Source: Mimachlamys varia
Taxonomy: Eukaryota > Mollusca > Bivalvia > Pectinida > Pectinidae
Assembly (NCBI GenBank): GCA_947623455.1
Contig: OX392530.1
Coordinates: 36,611,405 to 36,675,404 of the forward strand
Length of the DNA stretch: 64,000 bases
Reading direction: 5' to 3'
Part shown: one piece after another, positions 12,701 to 22,400 of the stretch
Numbering within the stretch: the stretch's first letter is position 1
How the letters are laid out: every line of letters begins with the position of its first letter
Translations under genes and position numbers: made by a program
The notes under the pieces: model-generated
The model's input: only the letters and a program-made list of their open reading frames with translations
Database searches by the model: none
Told to the model about the DNA's origin: nothing

Positions 12701-14169
12701 AATAACAAGAATGGTATACATTAGACAAACAAAATTAATGCTATATGGCTTATGTGTTAAAACAAGCCTAGTATAGTCAGTGTCATTGTGATCGTCTAAG
12801 ATGACTCTAGTGGCCCCAACAATATCATGATCAATGATTTTGCCTGGTCATGTAAATATTTGTTGAGAAAATTATCACATAAAATAAAATTAAACTTGTT
12901 ATCTGCTATTTTCTTCATGCAGCTACAAGAACCGGCCAAATATGACCTTTGACACATGTGGTGCTGAACCTGACCAGATGTTTGAGTTACATCCAGACCC
13001 TACTGGGGCCTTAGAATACAGTACAAAGTAAGTCTTAGTTACACCCCACCCTACTGGGACCTTAGTGTACAGTACAAAGTAAGTCTTAGTTACACCTCAC
13101 CCTACTGGGACCTTAGTGTACAGTACAAAGAAAGTCTTAGTTACACCCCACCCTCCTGGGGCCTTAGAGTACAGTACAAGGTAAGTCTTAGTTACACCCC
13201 ACCCTACTAGGGCCTTAGAGTACAGTACAAAGTAAGACTAAGTCATTGAATACCATACTTAAACCTTAGACACAGAACAGATTAAATTTTATATTTAATT
13301 TTATGCTTACACATTGGCCTTATAATACTACAGTCCAAACTAAGTTTTAGCTGTCCACCATTCTTAAAATCAAGAGTCATGGTATACAGTAAAAAAGTAG
13401 TAAGTCTTAGTACCACACTACACTACCGGAATCATATGCACAGTACAAAGTAGGACCTATATTTTACCTTGATCTTACTTAGAAATCTTGAAAATTAAAT
13501 ACAAAACTGGGTTTTGCACCTTAACCTTAATTAGACGAATGCATTGAGCATCCTGATGTAGTTAAAACTTTATAAGATGTATCAACTACTTGTGTTTCAG
13601 AGTGGCCAGATTTAACTCGGTGGAACACCTCTCCATCCATTTCCCAAGCAATTTTGGAGCAGATAACACAAAGGTCTACTACATTGGTTTAAGAGGAGAT
13701 TTTACGGAGGTATATGATCAGACCCCAGTTTCATGAATATGCTTTATCGTAGGGAAATTTGTAAACTAGCAAATCTTCATAAGAAAGCATAACAGAAGTT
13801 AAAGAACTTTCCATAAGATTTTCCCCTTTAATAATTTCTGTATGCTTTCCAAAGGAGATCTTTAAAGTTTGAAAAGAAATACTTAAGTTAAGGTACATTC
13901 ATGAAAATAGAGCCAGCTGTTAATTCTTTTCACATGTATGAAACTAAAGCTCATTTCAATAATTGATTACATCTAAATTGTGAAGACATTTTCCTCTTCC
14001 TATGTTAACAGTAATACTATTGGTTGTGAGTCAGTACTTTTAATATTTCAAGTTTTTATCTCTGCAGGCCCGTCGGCATGAAGTAACCATATGTAACTAC
14101 GAGGCACGAGCTAATCCAGCTGATCATAAAACCAACTTAATGGACAGTGTTAACCAACAGATCAGCTGA
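6987..14169 (+). CDS. PITHD1: PITH domain-containing protein 1 (6 exons)
   Basis: Exons: 6987-7187, 8355-8398, 8970-9047, 12923-13027, 13601-13709 and 14068-14169. They join in phase to 212 residues, against 211 in human. The start is the ATG followed by SGHGHGHSHGGGG, the His/Gly-rich N-terminus typical of the family. Diagnostic blocks follow: VFKPWDKR, FVESDADEELLFNIPFTGNV, VKLKGIVIIGGEDD, LEYSTK, FGADNTKVYYIGLRGDFTE and the C-terminal VTICNYEA.ANPADHK. The PITH domain is also found in thioredoxin-like TXNL1, a proteasome-associated protein, so a proteasome-linked role is a family inference. Intron 3 is enlarged by the 18-bp array. Exon 4's donor and exon 6's end are both tandemly amplified into adjacent DNA, and an LTR element interrupts the 3' UTR. 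AATAAA at 21554 is a possible poly(A) signal if transcripts cross the element. Confidence 0.95.
7525..7660 (-). mobile_element. tRNA-derived SINE copy 1 (PITHD1 intron 1)
   Basis: The minus strand shows an A box (TAGCTCAGTGGTAGAGTG) and a B box (GGGTTCAAACC) at tRNA spacing. The flanks (gagaaagagaaaa on one side, gatgatc.a.cgagtcc on the other) are shared with the copy at 7790-7925. The same flanks at two loci argue for a SINE, not a tRNA gene. Confidence 0.65.
7790..7925 (-). mobile_element. tRNA-derived SINE copy 2 (PITHD1 intron 1)
   Basis: Same family and orientation as 7525-7660, about 130 bp away, with moderate divergence in the anticodon-arm region. Head and flanks align throughout. 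Confidence 0.65.
9190..10023. repeat. Short 18-bp array plus GAT/ATG microsatellite tracts
   Basis: About six units of the 18-bp motif (9193-9302) are followed by pure ATG/GAT tracts (9306-9375, 9737-9780, 9985-10020). Between these lie degenerate copies of a longer unit (gaagtgatgacgatgaaat, ttatgcttatggtg). All lies in PITHD1 intron 3. Confidence 0.85.
10024..12210. repeat. 18-bp minisatellite, about 120 units
   Basis: The consensus plus-strand unit is GCACCCCTCCCCCTATAA, with variants GTGCCC, GCGCCC and GTTCCC and frequent loss of part of a unit. The unit length is a multiple of three and stop-free in several frames, so long artificial reading frames appear on both strands. The minus strand repeats GGGGGAGGGG separated by about 8 bases, which fits G-quadruplex potential. 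Confidence 0.97.
12190..12610. mobile_element. Minisatellite-carrying dispersed element, copy 1 flank
   Basis: Sequence after the array (cagagg..aatc, aatcatgacacaa, tgattca, then tttcatccagatcctaattttgttat and attaagcac) matches 27884-29065 in the EndoU gene in the same order, including gtgcccct/tataagcgcccctcct at the left. The 18-bp motif is therefore part of a dispersed element. The class is unknown and no transposase is seen. Confidence 0.55.
12986..13241 (+). repeat. 51-bp repeat built from PITHD1 exon 4 donor
   Basis: About five copies with a 51-bp period; 'gttac' starts lie at 12986, 13038, 13089, 13140 and 13191. The first copy is the 3' end of exon 4 plus its donor at 13028. Later copies repeat the exon end (CCCTACTGGG.CCTTAG.. 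TACAGTACAAA) and donor: gtaagtc near 13079 and 13181, gtaagac near 13232, and a mutated gaaagtc near 13130. Using a downstream donor would read AAG TAA, an immediate stop. Confidence 0.85.
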
Positions 14170-14244
14170 TCATTAAACCAACTAAATAGACAGTGTTACC
14201 AACAGATCAGCTGATCATAAAACCAACTTAATGGACAGTGTTAA
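14122..14244 (+). repeat. 46-bp repeat spanning PITHD1 stop codon, left part
   Basis: Copy 1 (14122-14167) is coding and includes the last residues DHKTNL..SVNQQIS; the TGA stop straddles the junction with copy 2. Copy 2 and part of copy 3 follow before the LTR element. The array resumes at 20807, so the transposon split an existing array. Confidence 0.9.
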
Positions 14245-15117
14245 TGTAACGTCGGACAAGCGTCGGCTTATGGTAGTTGGAGATAAAGAGCAACACACAG
14301 AAAGATAATGAAAATATATACAATTTATTTAATACAAATTCACTAATAGTCACTAACACAATCACACTCACTCTCAACTCATACACCATCTAACCAAGAA
14401 AACAATGTTCATCAGGACCACGGTCTGTATATGGCAAATCCTCCCACAAAGACACAATGTTCCAGTTGCCAACGTCTGGTTGCCAACACATCTGTTCCCC
14501 ACAATCCGGTTCACAGTCTACGACACTGTACCGCAGCACAGTTCACTTCTGAATAGTATCATGCAAGATGATACAGGTAAACACACTAAGTGTTTCCGTA
14601 GCTTACCCACAGGTAAATCTACTCGTTCCAGCTTGGTACAAGCAGTCCATAACCAACAGGTTACTAGCTGGTTACTGATAACCACCACACTGAGTTGGTC
14701 GCTCTCTCCGTTCGATTCGATGACCGTATGTTCTGGCACCTTGACCCTTCCGTAGCTGTCAACTTAACACCCTCCTGTGGCTGGCCTAACAAGATGATAG
14801 GTCCTGATACCGAGGTAGTTGAGAACAGGGTCCTGATTGGTCCAGAAATATCAACCCGTCATGGAAAGCACAGTCTGTATTCTGTGCCTGACTAATCCAT
14901 GGTGGGATATAATGACACAGGTAATCGTCAACAAATCGCCATTACTACTGTATACGTCTAGCGTATGTTACCTGTGTGACGAATCCTCACCCCTGGCACG
15001 TGCACTTCCGTTCCTTACCTGAGCGTCGTACCCACGTGTTACACATACAATAGTAAACATAAACAAACACACCACAATACGTTACATCATATATAATATT
15101 TACATGCGATCGTGACA
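14245..15117 (-). repeat. 3' LTR (873 bp)
   Basis: Same length as 19934-20806, and no difference was seen when read side by side. A minus-strand AATAAA (14329-14324) could serve as the poly(A) signal of the element. The short reading frames inside it (for example 14405-14755) occur identically in both LTRs and are not genes. Confidence 0.95.
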
Positions 15118-15125
15118 TTTTCCCC
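15118..15125 (-). other. Polypurine tract (plus-strand primer)
   Basis: The minus strand reads GGGGAAAA directly against the 3' LTR, the expected position for the plus-strand primer. It is short, and a second purine run lies a few bases upstream. Confidence 0.6.
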
Positions 15126-15182
15126 GGATTCCGAAAAAAAAGTGGTTACACTTTTTCTGCATCATCACTGAGCATGTAATTC

Positions 15183-18100
15183 CTATATTCTGCTCAAATA
15201 GTCGGCACCCACATTGTCTGTTCCCTTAATGGCGCGAATTTTGAACCGGAAAGGCTGCAGTAGTAGAGCCCATCGCATCAGTCGTGCGTTCGCTGTCTTT
15301 GCTTTGCCCAAGTAGGTCAGTGGCTGGTGATCTGTTTCAAGGAGAAATTCCTTTCCGTAAATGTACGCTTCGAATTTCTGTATCCCCCACACTATCGCAA
15401 GGCATTCCTTTTCTATAACCGCATAGTTCTTCTCTCGAGGAAGAAGTTTCCGACTGGCGTATGCGATTGGCATCTTCTGACCCTCTTCTTCTTGCAGCAA
15501 TATAGCGCCTAGACCGGAGTCAGATGCATCTGTTCGCACGATGAAATCCTCTTCCAGATTAGGAAGTTTCAGTACTGGCTTTGCCGTAAGTAGCCTCTTC
15601 AATGTACTGTAAGCCCGTTCATGGCTTTCCTGCCAAACCACTTTGTTGGGTGTACCCTTCTTGGTCAGATCTGTAAGAGGGACAGCTATTGCGGCGAAGT
15701 TTGGTATGAAACGACGATAAAAACCCGCCAAACCCAGAAATGATCTTACTTGCGTCTTGGTTTCTGGTCTCGGTGCCTTAGCTATCGCATCCACTTTGTC
15801 GTTTTCCAGTTGCAGTCGCCGTGCTCCAACAATATGTCCCAAACACGCTAGACTTCCAAAACCTATTGAGCATTTGGTCGGTCTCGCCGTCAGTCCAGCA
15901 ATCCTCAATCGAGAAAATAGCTCATCTAGAACATGCATGTGTTCTGCCCACGTATCATTGTAGATGATGATATCATCAATGAAGTTATCCAGATGTTCCA
16001 TTCCACGAAGTAGTTTTCTCATAAGTCGACTGAAGGTTGCCGGAGCGTTCACTAGCCCGAATGGCATTACCCGAAATTGGTATAACCCTTTAGGTGTCGC
16101 AAATGCAGTCATCTCCTTTGCCGAAGCTGCCAATGGAACTTGCCAATAACCTTTACTAAGGTCTAATTTTGAGAAAAATCTCGCACTTCCTAGTCGCGCA
16201 AAGATGTCCTCAGTGTTGGGCATTGGTTCTGCATCGAATATAGTTACCCGATTCAGCGCACGAAAATCGATGCAAAATCGATTGGAACCGTCCTTTTTCC
16301 TTACCATAACCACAGGTGCTGAGTACGGTGAGGTTGATGGCTCTATCACATGCATTTCCAGCATCTTTTCCACTTCTTCATTGATGACCTCCTTGGTACT
16401 GTAAGGTAATGGGTAAGGTTTTACCCTAACTGGATCCTGTGTAGTGGTATGAATCTCGTGTTCTGTCAGAATGGTACAGCCTGGGACATCTGTCAGCACA
16501 TCCTCATACTTTTCTAGGAGTCCTCGGACCTCATCGATCCGGTCTGTTGTCAGTTCATCTGCAATATTCACATCATTCAGACCTTCTTTGCCCCTGTCAC
16601 TTGGTAAAGCCTCTAGATTCCTGGTCTGATCTAACTCGTCACCTTGGTCACTTTCATCTAGTACAGCAGTCATGACACATGCGAGCAAACCTCCTACGTC
16701 CCTTCCATCCTTCTGTTCCACATATTTCCTCAACAAATTGACATGGAGAACTTTGATTTTTCCATCTCTATCCACTCGATAATCTGTTGGCCCCACCTTC
16801 TCCACAACTTCATATGGTCCTCTCCACTGAAGTAGCAGTTTGTTAGCCTTGGTAGGCAACAGAACCAGTACCTTCTCTCCTGGCTTCAACTCACGAAGTC
16901 TTGCTCGCTTGTTGAATTGCTTCCTTTGTCTTCCTTTTGCTTCTCGAAGATTCTGCATCGCAATCTCGCAAGTCTTTTCCATTTTCTCTCTTAAATCCAT
17001 GACATATTGGTATGTCGTTTTGACGTCATCATCTGGCAGATCCTTTGTCCACAGCTCTCGTAAAATCATCATAGGTCCTCGTACCGACCGTCCGTACAGC
17101 AACTCAAAAGGGGAGAACCCTAGGCTCTCTTGCGGAACCTCTCTATAGGCAAAGAGAAGGGCGTTGATGAATCGGTCCCAATCCTTTGGTCTTTCCGTGG
17201 TCATTCGCCTCAGCATCTGCTTCAGTGTGCCGTTGAACTTCTCTACCAACCCATTACACATTGGGTGATACGGTGTAGTGGTTAACTGCCTTATCGATAG
17301 AAGTCTGCTTACTTCTCTCATCATCTCTGAAGTAAATTGGGCACCCTGGTCTGTCAGCATCTCAGATGGAACTCCTACTCGACTAAAAATGTCAACAAGA
17401 GCCTCTGCTACACGTTCCGTCTCAATTCCTCGAAGAGCAACAGCTTCGGGATATCTCGTAGCATAATCTACAACTGTCAGAATGTAACGGTTGCCGCGAT
17501 CAGTTGCTGGTTCCAAAGGCCCAACAAGGTCTACTGCTATACGCTTGAACGGAGTGTCTATGAGTGGCATACTTCCAAGCGGTGCTTTCGCTATTCTACC
17601 CTTCGGGAAGGTACGTTGACAGGCATCACACGATCTACAAAACCGGGTTACCTCCGCCTGAACTCCTGGCCAAAAGAATTCTGACAAAACACGACTCAAC
17701 GTCCGTTTGGCTGCTAGATGACCCGCCATCACAGATTCATGGGCTAGCTTCAACACTGTCTGTCTAAACTTTTCAGGCACAATCAGCTGACGAAATGTCT
17801 TTCCGTTCGCTGTCCTAGGACTGAAAAACTTCCTGTACATTAATCCCTTGTGATAGTATATCACAGAGTGTCCCCCATCATCACGCTCGTACACCTCTGA
17901 CGTCTTTGCAAATTTCCTAAATTTCGCCAATGATTCATCTTTTTCCTGTTCTTCTTTAAGTTCCTCTACACTTCCAACGTCTCTTAACATATCCGGAACT
18001 TTCAATGGTTTGTATGCCTTCTTCTCCTTCCTTTGGTTTCTCGTCTCCACAGCTTGCACTGGAGATTCGTCTTCGGTCCAACTCTCATCAGGTTGATCAG

Positions 18101-19643
18101 GTGGTTGAGCTCCAGCCACGTTGCCAACTATCAAGTCATATAACGGTGTGTCGAGTACCCAAGCTTCCGTAGTGCCTCGCAAATACGGCGTATTCACTTC
18201 TAACTGCGCTATTGGTACTTCCAACTTCGAACCATCTGCCAGAGTACAAGTCTTTATCCGCTCAGTCATCTGTTTAGGATCAACTAAACTTCGCCTGACC
18301 ACGACGCCACTGCAGCCGGTATCCCTCAATACCGTAACTAGCCGTACACCAATGCGTCCTGTCATTACTGGCATCTCTGGTGAATCCGGAATCCGCACAT
18401 TACATGAAACACTAAGTCTGGGATTATCCTTCACACTGCTTTGTTCTTCTGTACCTTTCTTTTTCTTATCGACACCTTTCCTCTTTCCACTTCTGGAATG
18501 TTGCTGCTTGCCTTCTGCTTTGCTGCCCTCCGTAATTGTTGCCACCTTATTAGAAGATTTCTTGCTCCGACAATCAAAAGAAAGATGACCCAATTTTCCA
18601 CATGAATAGCATCGCTTGTCAGTTGTAGATCCAAAAGATTTCTTCCCCGTTGTTGACTCTGTCGAACTGCTCCCAGCTGATTTACTACTACTTACCTTCG
18701 CTGTCTTTGACGATAAAGAATGAGCTGTCACTCCTCTGGCCTCCGCATACTGATCAGCAATTCTCGCCATATCTGTGAACGACGAAGGAACTCTTTCCTT
18801 TAAAAACAGCGACAAGTCCTGACTACATCCACAAATAAACTGGTCTCTTATCATCAGATCCTTAAGGCTCTCATACGTTTCCTCAGCTCCAGCCATCTCC
18901 CTCCATCTTTCCAAATAACTCTCCAGCCTAATGACAAACTGAGCAAAGGTCTCGCCCCCTTCTGGTCTTGTACTTCGAAAACTCTTCCGGAATCCAGTCT
19001 CAGTCTTTTCAAACCGTAGCAATAATGCCTTCTTCAAGTAATCGAAGTCCAAAGCTTGTGACACGGGTAATCGGGAAAACACTTCCAACGCTTTTCCTTT
19101 CAATAAGGCACTCAAATTGGTTCCCCACTGGTCCCTGTTCCATCTTTGAGCTGTGGCATACACTTCAAAACGCTGAATATATGCATCCATACTATCTTTA
19201 CTATCGTCGAATGCTGGCAGTTTGGGACCCCTCGGTGCATTCGTCGAGACTCTAGATGTGTCACTGGGATTATCTAAAATACCTGCCTGGTGTAATTCCA
19301 GTCTCCGCTTATGCTCCCTTTCTGCTCGTTCATCCGCTCTGGCTTCTCGTTCAGCTTCTATTTTAGCCTGCTCAATCATCATTACTTTCTTTTCTGTCTC
19401 CATCTTCACCAATCTTTCCTTTTCTTTCTCTGCTTGATCAGCTTCCATCTCAGCCTTCCTCTGCTTTCTGTCCATCTCACGTTCATCTCTAGCTCGGTCC
19501 TGTGTTTCCTTCAAAAACTGCCGTAACTCATCTCCCGTATATCCTAGCTCCTTTCCAGCCGCGATAATCTCGTTCAGCGTCGGCATATTTACATTAAAGG
19601 TGAAAACAAGTGCAAAAACACAACAAAGACACCACAACAACAT
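15183..19643 (-). CDS. Gag-Pol polyprotein, order PR-IN-RT-RH
   Basis: One open frame of 1486 codons. Residues 1-19 are hydrophobic and may be leader read-through; the ATG at 19586 (residue 20) is the likelier start. Domains: charged coiled coil about 45-115; Gag/retrotrans_gag-like 140-300; CCHC knuckle C345, C348, H353, C358; protease DTG at 441-443 with YDLIVGN near 502; integrase zinc domain H635, H642, C672, C675; integrase core D705, D765, E801 (D,D-35-E); GPY motif 942-944; reverse transcriptase 1065-1265 with FIDD at 1221-1224; RNase H D1372, E1413, D1438. Gag and Pol are in one frame, with no frameshift or stop between them. The catalytic residues listed are present. The protein would encode capsid formation, processing, reverse transcription and integration. 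It is transcribed antisense to PITHD1. Confidence 0.95.
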   Translation of the reverse strand: MLLWCLCCVFALVFTFNVNMPTLNEIIAAGKELGYTGDELRQFLKETQDRARDEREMDRKQRKAEMEADQAEKEKERLVKMETEKKVMMIEQAKIEAEREARADERAEREHKRRLELHQAGILDNPSDTSRVSTNAPRGPKLPAFDDSKDSMDAYIQRFEVYATAQRWNRDQWGTNLSALLKGKALEVFSRLPVSQALDFDYLKKALLLRFEKTETGFRKSFRSTRPEGGETFAQFVIRLESYLERWREMAGAEETYESLKDLMIRDQFICGCSQDLSLFLKERVPSSFTDMARIADQYAEARGVTAHSLSSKTAKVSSSKSAGSSSTESTTGKKSFGSTTDKRCYSCGKLGHLSFDCRSKKSSNKVATITEGSKAEGKQQHSRSGKRKGVDKKKKGTEEQSSVKDNPRLSVSCNVRIPDSPEMPVMTGRIGVRLVTVLRDTGCSGVVVRRSLVDPKQMTERIKTCTLADGSKLEVPIAQLEVNTPYLRGTTEAWVLDTPLYDLIVGNVAGAQPPDQPDESWTEDESPVQAVETRNQRKEKKAYKPLKVPDMLRDVGSVEELKEEQEKDESLAKFRKFAKTSEVYERDDGGHSVIYYHKGLMYRKFFSPRTANGKTFRQLIVPEKFRQTVLKLAHESVMAGHLAAKRTLSRVLSEFFWPGVQAEVTRFCRSCDACQRTFPKGRIAKAPLGSMPLIDTPFKRIAVDLVGPLEPATDRGNRYILTVVDYATRYPEAVALRGIETERVAEALVDIFSRVGVPSEMLTDQGAQFTSEMMREVSRLLSIRQLTTTPYHPMCNGLVEKFNGTLKQMLRRMTTERPKDWDRFINALLFAYREVPQESLGFSPFELLYGRSVRGPMMILRELWTKDLPDDDVKTTYQYVMDLREKMEKTCEIAMQNLREAKGRQRKQFNKRARLRELKPGEKVLVLLPTKANKLLLQWRGPYEVVEKVGPTDYRVDRDGKIKVLHVNLLRKYVEQKDGRDVGGLLACVMTAVLDESDQGDELDQTRNLEALPSDRGKEGLNDVNIADELTTDRIDEVRGLLEKYEDVLTDVPGCTILTEHEIHTTTQDPVRVKPYPLPYSTKEVINEEVEKMLEMHVIEPSTSPYSAPVVMVRKKDGSNRFCIDFRALNRVTIFDAEPMPNTEDIFARLGSARFFSKLDLSKGYWQVPLAASAKEMTAFATPKGLYQFRVMPFGLVNAPATFSRLMRKLLRGMEHLDNFIDDIIIYNDTWAEHMHVLDELFSRLRIAGLTARPTKCSIGFGSLACLGHIVGARRLQLENDKVDAIAKAPRPETKTQVRSFLGLAGFYRRFIPNFAAIAVPLTDLTKKGTPNKVVWQESHERAYSTLKRLLTAKPVLKLPNLEEDFIVRTDASDSGLGAILLQEEEGQKMPIAYASRKLLPREKNYAVIEKECLAIVWGIQKFEAYIYGKEFLLETDHQPLTYLGKAKTANARLMRWALLLQPFRFKIRAIKGTDNVGADYLSRI

Positions 19644-19912
19644 ATAATACTTACCCCAACTCCCTTCCAGGATTACAATATATCTGGTCCACTGGTCACA
19701 TATTCCTGGGTTGGTAGTTACCTTACCTGGCAGTTGTCAAGTCCATGTCCAGTTAAATGTGTCTTGGCTACTTATCATTCACAAAATACAGCAAAGAAAA
19801 GATAGAATGTCCCCCGAGGAAATGTCTATCTAGCAAATTCTAACAAAATATCTACATATTCCTTTCCAACGTAATAAGTGTGCTTTTAAATCCAAATACC
19901 TAAACGTCGGCT

Positions 19913-19930
19913 ATCCCACCGCTGCCACCA
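19913..19930 (-). other. Primer-binding site, tRNA-Leu type
   Basis: The minus strand reads TGGTGGCAGCGGTGGGAT three bases inside the 5' LTR. Its complement ends CCACCGCTGCCACCA, which fits the 3' end of animal tRNA-Leu (AAG/UAG type) with CCA added. The tRNA match is from memory of that sequence. Confidence 0.75.
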
Positions 19931-19933
19931 TTT

Positions 19934-20806
19934 TGTAACGTCGGACAAGCGTCGGCTTATGGTAGTTGGAGATAAAGAGCAACACACAGAAAGATAATGA
20001 AAATATATACAATTTATTTAATACAAATTCACTAATAGTCACTAACACAATCACACTCACTCTCAACTCATACACCATCTAACCAAGAAAACAATGTTCA
20101 TCAGGACCACGGTCTGTATATGGCAAATCCTCCCACAAAGACACAATGTTCCAGTTGCCAACGTCTGGTTGCCAACACATCTGTTCCCCACAATCCGGTT
20201 CACAGTCTACGACACTGTACCGCAGCACAGTTCACTTCTGAATAGTATCATGCAAGATGATACAGGTAAACACACTAAGTGTTTCCGTAGCTTACCCACA
20301 GGTAAATCTACTCGTTCCAGCTTGGTACAAGCAGTCCATAACCAACAGGTTACTAGCTGGTTACTGATAACCACCACACTGAGTTGGTCGCTCTCTCCGT
20401 TCGATTCGATGACCGTATGTTCTGGCACCTTGACCCTTCCGTAGCTGTCAACTTAACACCCTCCTGTGGCTGGCCTAACAAGATGATAGGTCCTGATACC
20501 GAGGTAGTTGAGAACAGGGTCCTGATTGGTCCAGAAATATCAACCCGTCATGGAAAGCACAGTCTGTATTCTGTGCCTGACTAATCCATGGTGGGATATA
20601 ATGACACAGGTAATCGTCAACAAATCGCCATTACTACTGTATACGTCTAGCGTATGTTACCTGTGTGACGAATCCTCACCCCTGGCACGTGCACTTCCGT
20701 TCCTTACCTGAGCGTCGTACCCACGTGTTACACATACAATAGTAAACATAAACAAACACACCACAATACGTTACATCATATATAATATTTACATGCGATC
20801 GTGACA
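19934..20806 (-). repeat. 5' LTR (873 bp)
   Basis: In element orientation this is the promoter-bearing LTR. Length and content match the other LTR; ends are TG and CA. Confidence 0.95.
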
Positions 20807-20966
20807 GTTAACCAACAGATCAGCTGATCATTAAACCAACTTAATGGACAGTGTTACCAACAGATCAGCTGATCATTAAACCAACTTAATGGACAGTGTT
20901 ACCAACAGATCAGCTGATCATAAAACTAACTTAATGGACAGTGCAAACCAACAGATCAGCTGATCA
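20807..20966 (+). repeat. 46-bp PITHD1 stop-region repeat, right part
   Basis: Starts with the target duplication GTTAA, completes the copy cut by the retrotransposon, and adds about three more copies that each contain ccaacagatcagctgatca. The last copy has drifted (gcaaacc). Confidence 0.9.
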
Positions 20967-21844
20967 AAGAAATGTTGTTTTCTCTGCAATAAGATCTTTA
21001 ATTACTTGTTTACATTCGTACTATGGGAAGGACTCAAGCTCTATTACTCCTGTAGTGATGATGTTTGTCTGGGATGGATTTCCTTTTGATGACAAGTGTA
21101 TAATAATCAGTCTCATTGCTTATAGTAATGTTGTACACTGCTACTTTGTAGCGATGTGATAGTCGTAGTTATGTACTGCCTCATGCACTGTCCACCTCAT
21201 CCAGTACGAGCACAAGAGAAGTTGAAAACCTCGCATCTCTAATGGACTTACTGGTGCATTGGGATATCCTGCTGTCATTGTTTTTTGTCATCAATGCCAA
21301 TATTTCCAAGGCATTTATTGTTTTTCATTGATGAATATTTATGTAACCCTTACAAAATATATTTTCAGTTAATTGATGATATGTGGGAAAGATTAATGTT
21401 ACGAATCTTACAAAAGTGGTTTTCTGCGAGGGCTGCTATATTTTTACACCTTATTGTATCGGGTAGTTGCTTCTGTAACGGTCACACTCACATTCACGTT
21501 TTATTATGACATCATCATGTGGGAGATAAGTGATTCCAATGCAATTAAAGACAAATAAAATCACAGGCTTGACGGCAAACAGTTTTGTTACTTCTGTCTC
21601 CTACAATGTAGCTGAGGAACCACAGTGGAAATATACCTACAACAAGGCAAAGTGTTGTGTGACAGTCTACATGTATAGTTCCCCACTGGTATATTTATGG
21701 CACATTCCCTCTACTGGTCGAAACAGTTGAACTTGAATGAAAACACCAGGTACAGATTTGGACAGAGACTGACCTCTAGTAAATCATAGTTTGGTCCATG
21801 GTGCATTCTTTTATAGTGGAATACCTTTATTTTATCTTTTTATT

Positions 21845-22400
21845 CCCTGCTTTCACAGAAAAGGAGGGTATTAATTTGGATTTGTCTGTCTGTCTGTCAC
21901 AATTCATTTCCGCGCAATAAAGTAAACAAATATTATCTGATTTTCTTGAAACTTGGTTACAAAGTAAAATGTCTTTAAAGGTCTAGGCCAAGTTTGATAG
22001 CCACTATTGTTGGACGTTAATTGGCAGAGTTATAGTCCTTGGATTAACGAAAAATGTCATTTTCTTTCATTTCTGTGCAATAACGGCAACAAATATTATC
22101 CGATTTTACCTGACCAGGTAAAATGCTCAAAGGGCTCAGCAAGGTTCGATCGCAACTATTGGCTGATGTTATTGGCAGAGTTATGGCCCCTTGATTAATG
22201 AAAGATGTCCTATTCTGCTGTTATATTTTCAATTTTCTGTGTATTAGACTTCAGTTTTTGCTCAATTTCCAAGCAAAAACATATTGTGTAAACAGCATGA
22301 AAGTTACAAAAAGATTTTTACCTGCATTATGATTACCTCTTTACAAAAGGGGGAAAAGTGGGGTTATTAATTCTACGAATTAGCTTGTTCACATAATCAT
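21845..22400. repeat. Dispersed repeat family A, long copy
   Basis: Shares its right half with 3981-4255. The left half repeats a similar module internally: 'gcaataa.g.aacaaatattatc.gatttt' occurs twice, about 170 bp apart, with 'ttggcagagttat.g.cc..ggattaa' after each. It contains no protein-coding sequence. Confidence 0.6.

Larger units (their letters stand above)
14245..20806 (-). mobile_element. Complete Gmr1-like Ty3/gypsy LTR retrotransposon
   Basis: A 6562-bp element with 873-bp terminal repeats that start TG and end CA. It is flanked by the 5-bp target duplication GTTAA (14240-14244 and 20807-20811). In element orientation it runs 20806 to 14245: 5' LTR, tRNA-Leu-type primer-binding site, leader, one Gag-Pol frame, a short purine tract and 3' LTR. 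There is no envelope-like frame and no chromodomain. It lies antisense to PITHD1, 75 bp past the stop codon. The integrase precedes the reverse transcriptase, an order known among Ty3/gypsy-like elements from the Gmr1 group. The near-identical LTRs and uninterrupted frame indicate a very recent insertion. Confidence 0.95.

Noticed and set aside
14405..15022. Short frames of 116, 73, 66 and 61 codons, found again at 20094-20711
   Set aside because: They are inside the two LTRs and do not resemble any known LTR-encoded protein.
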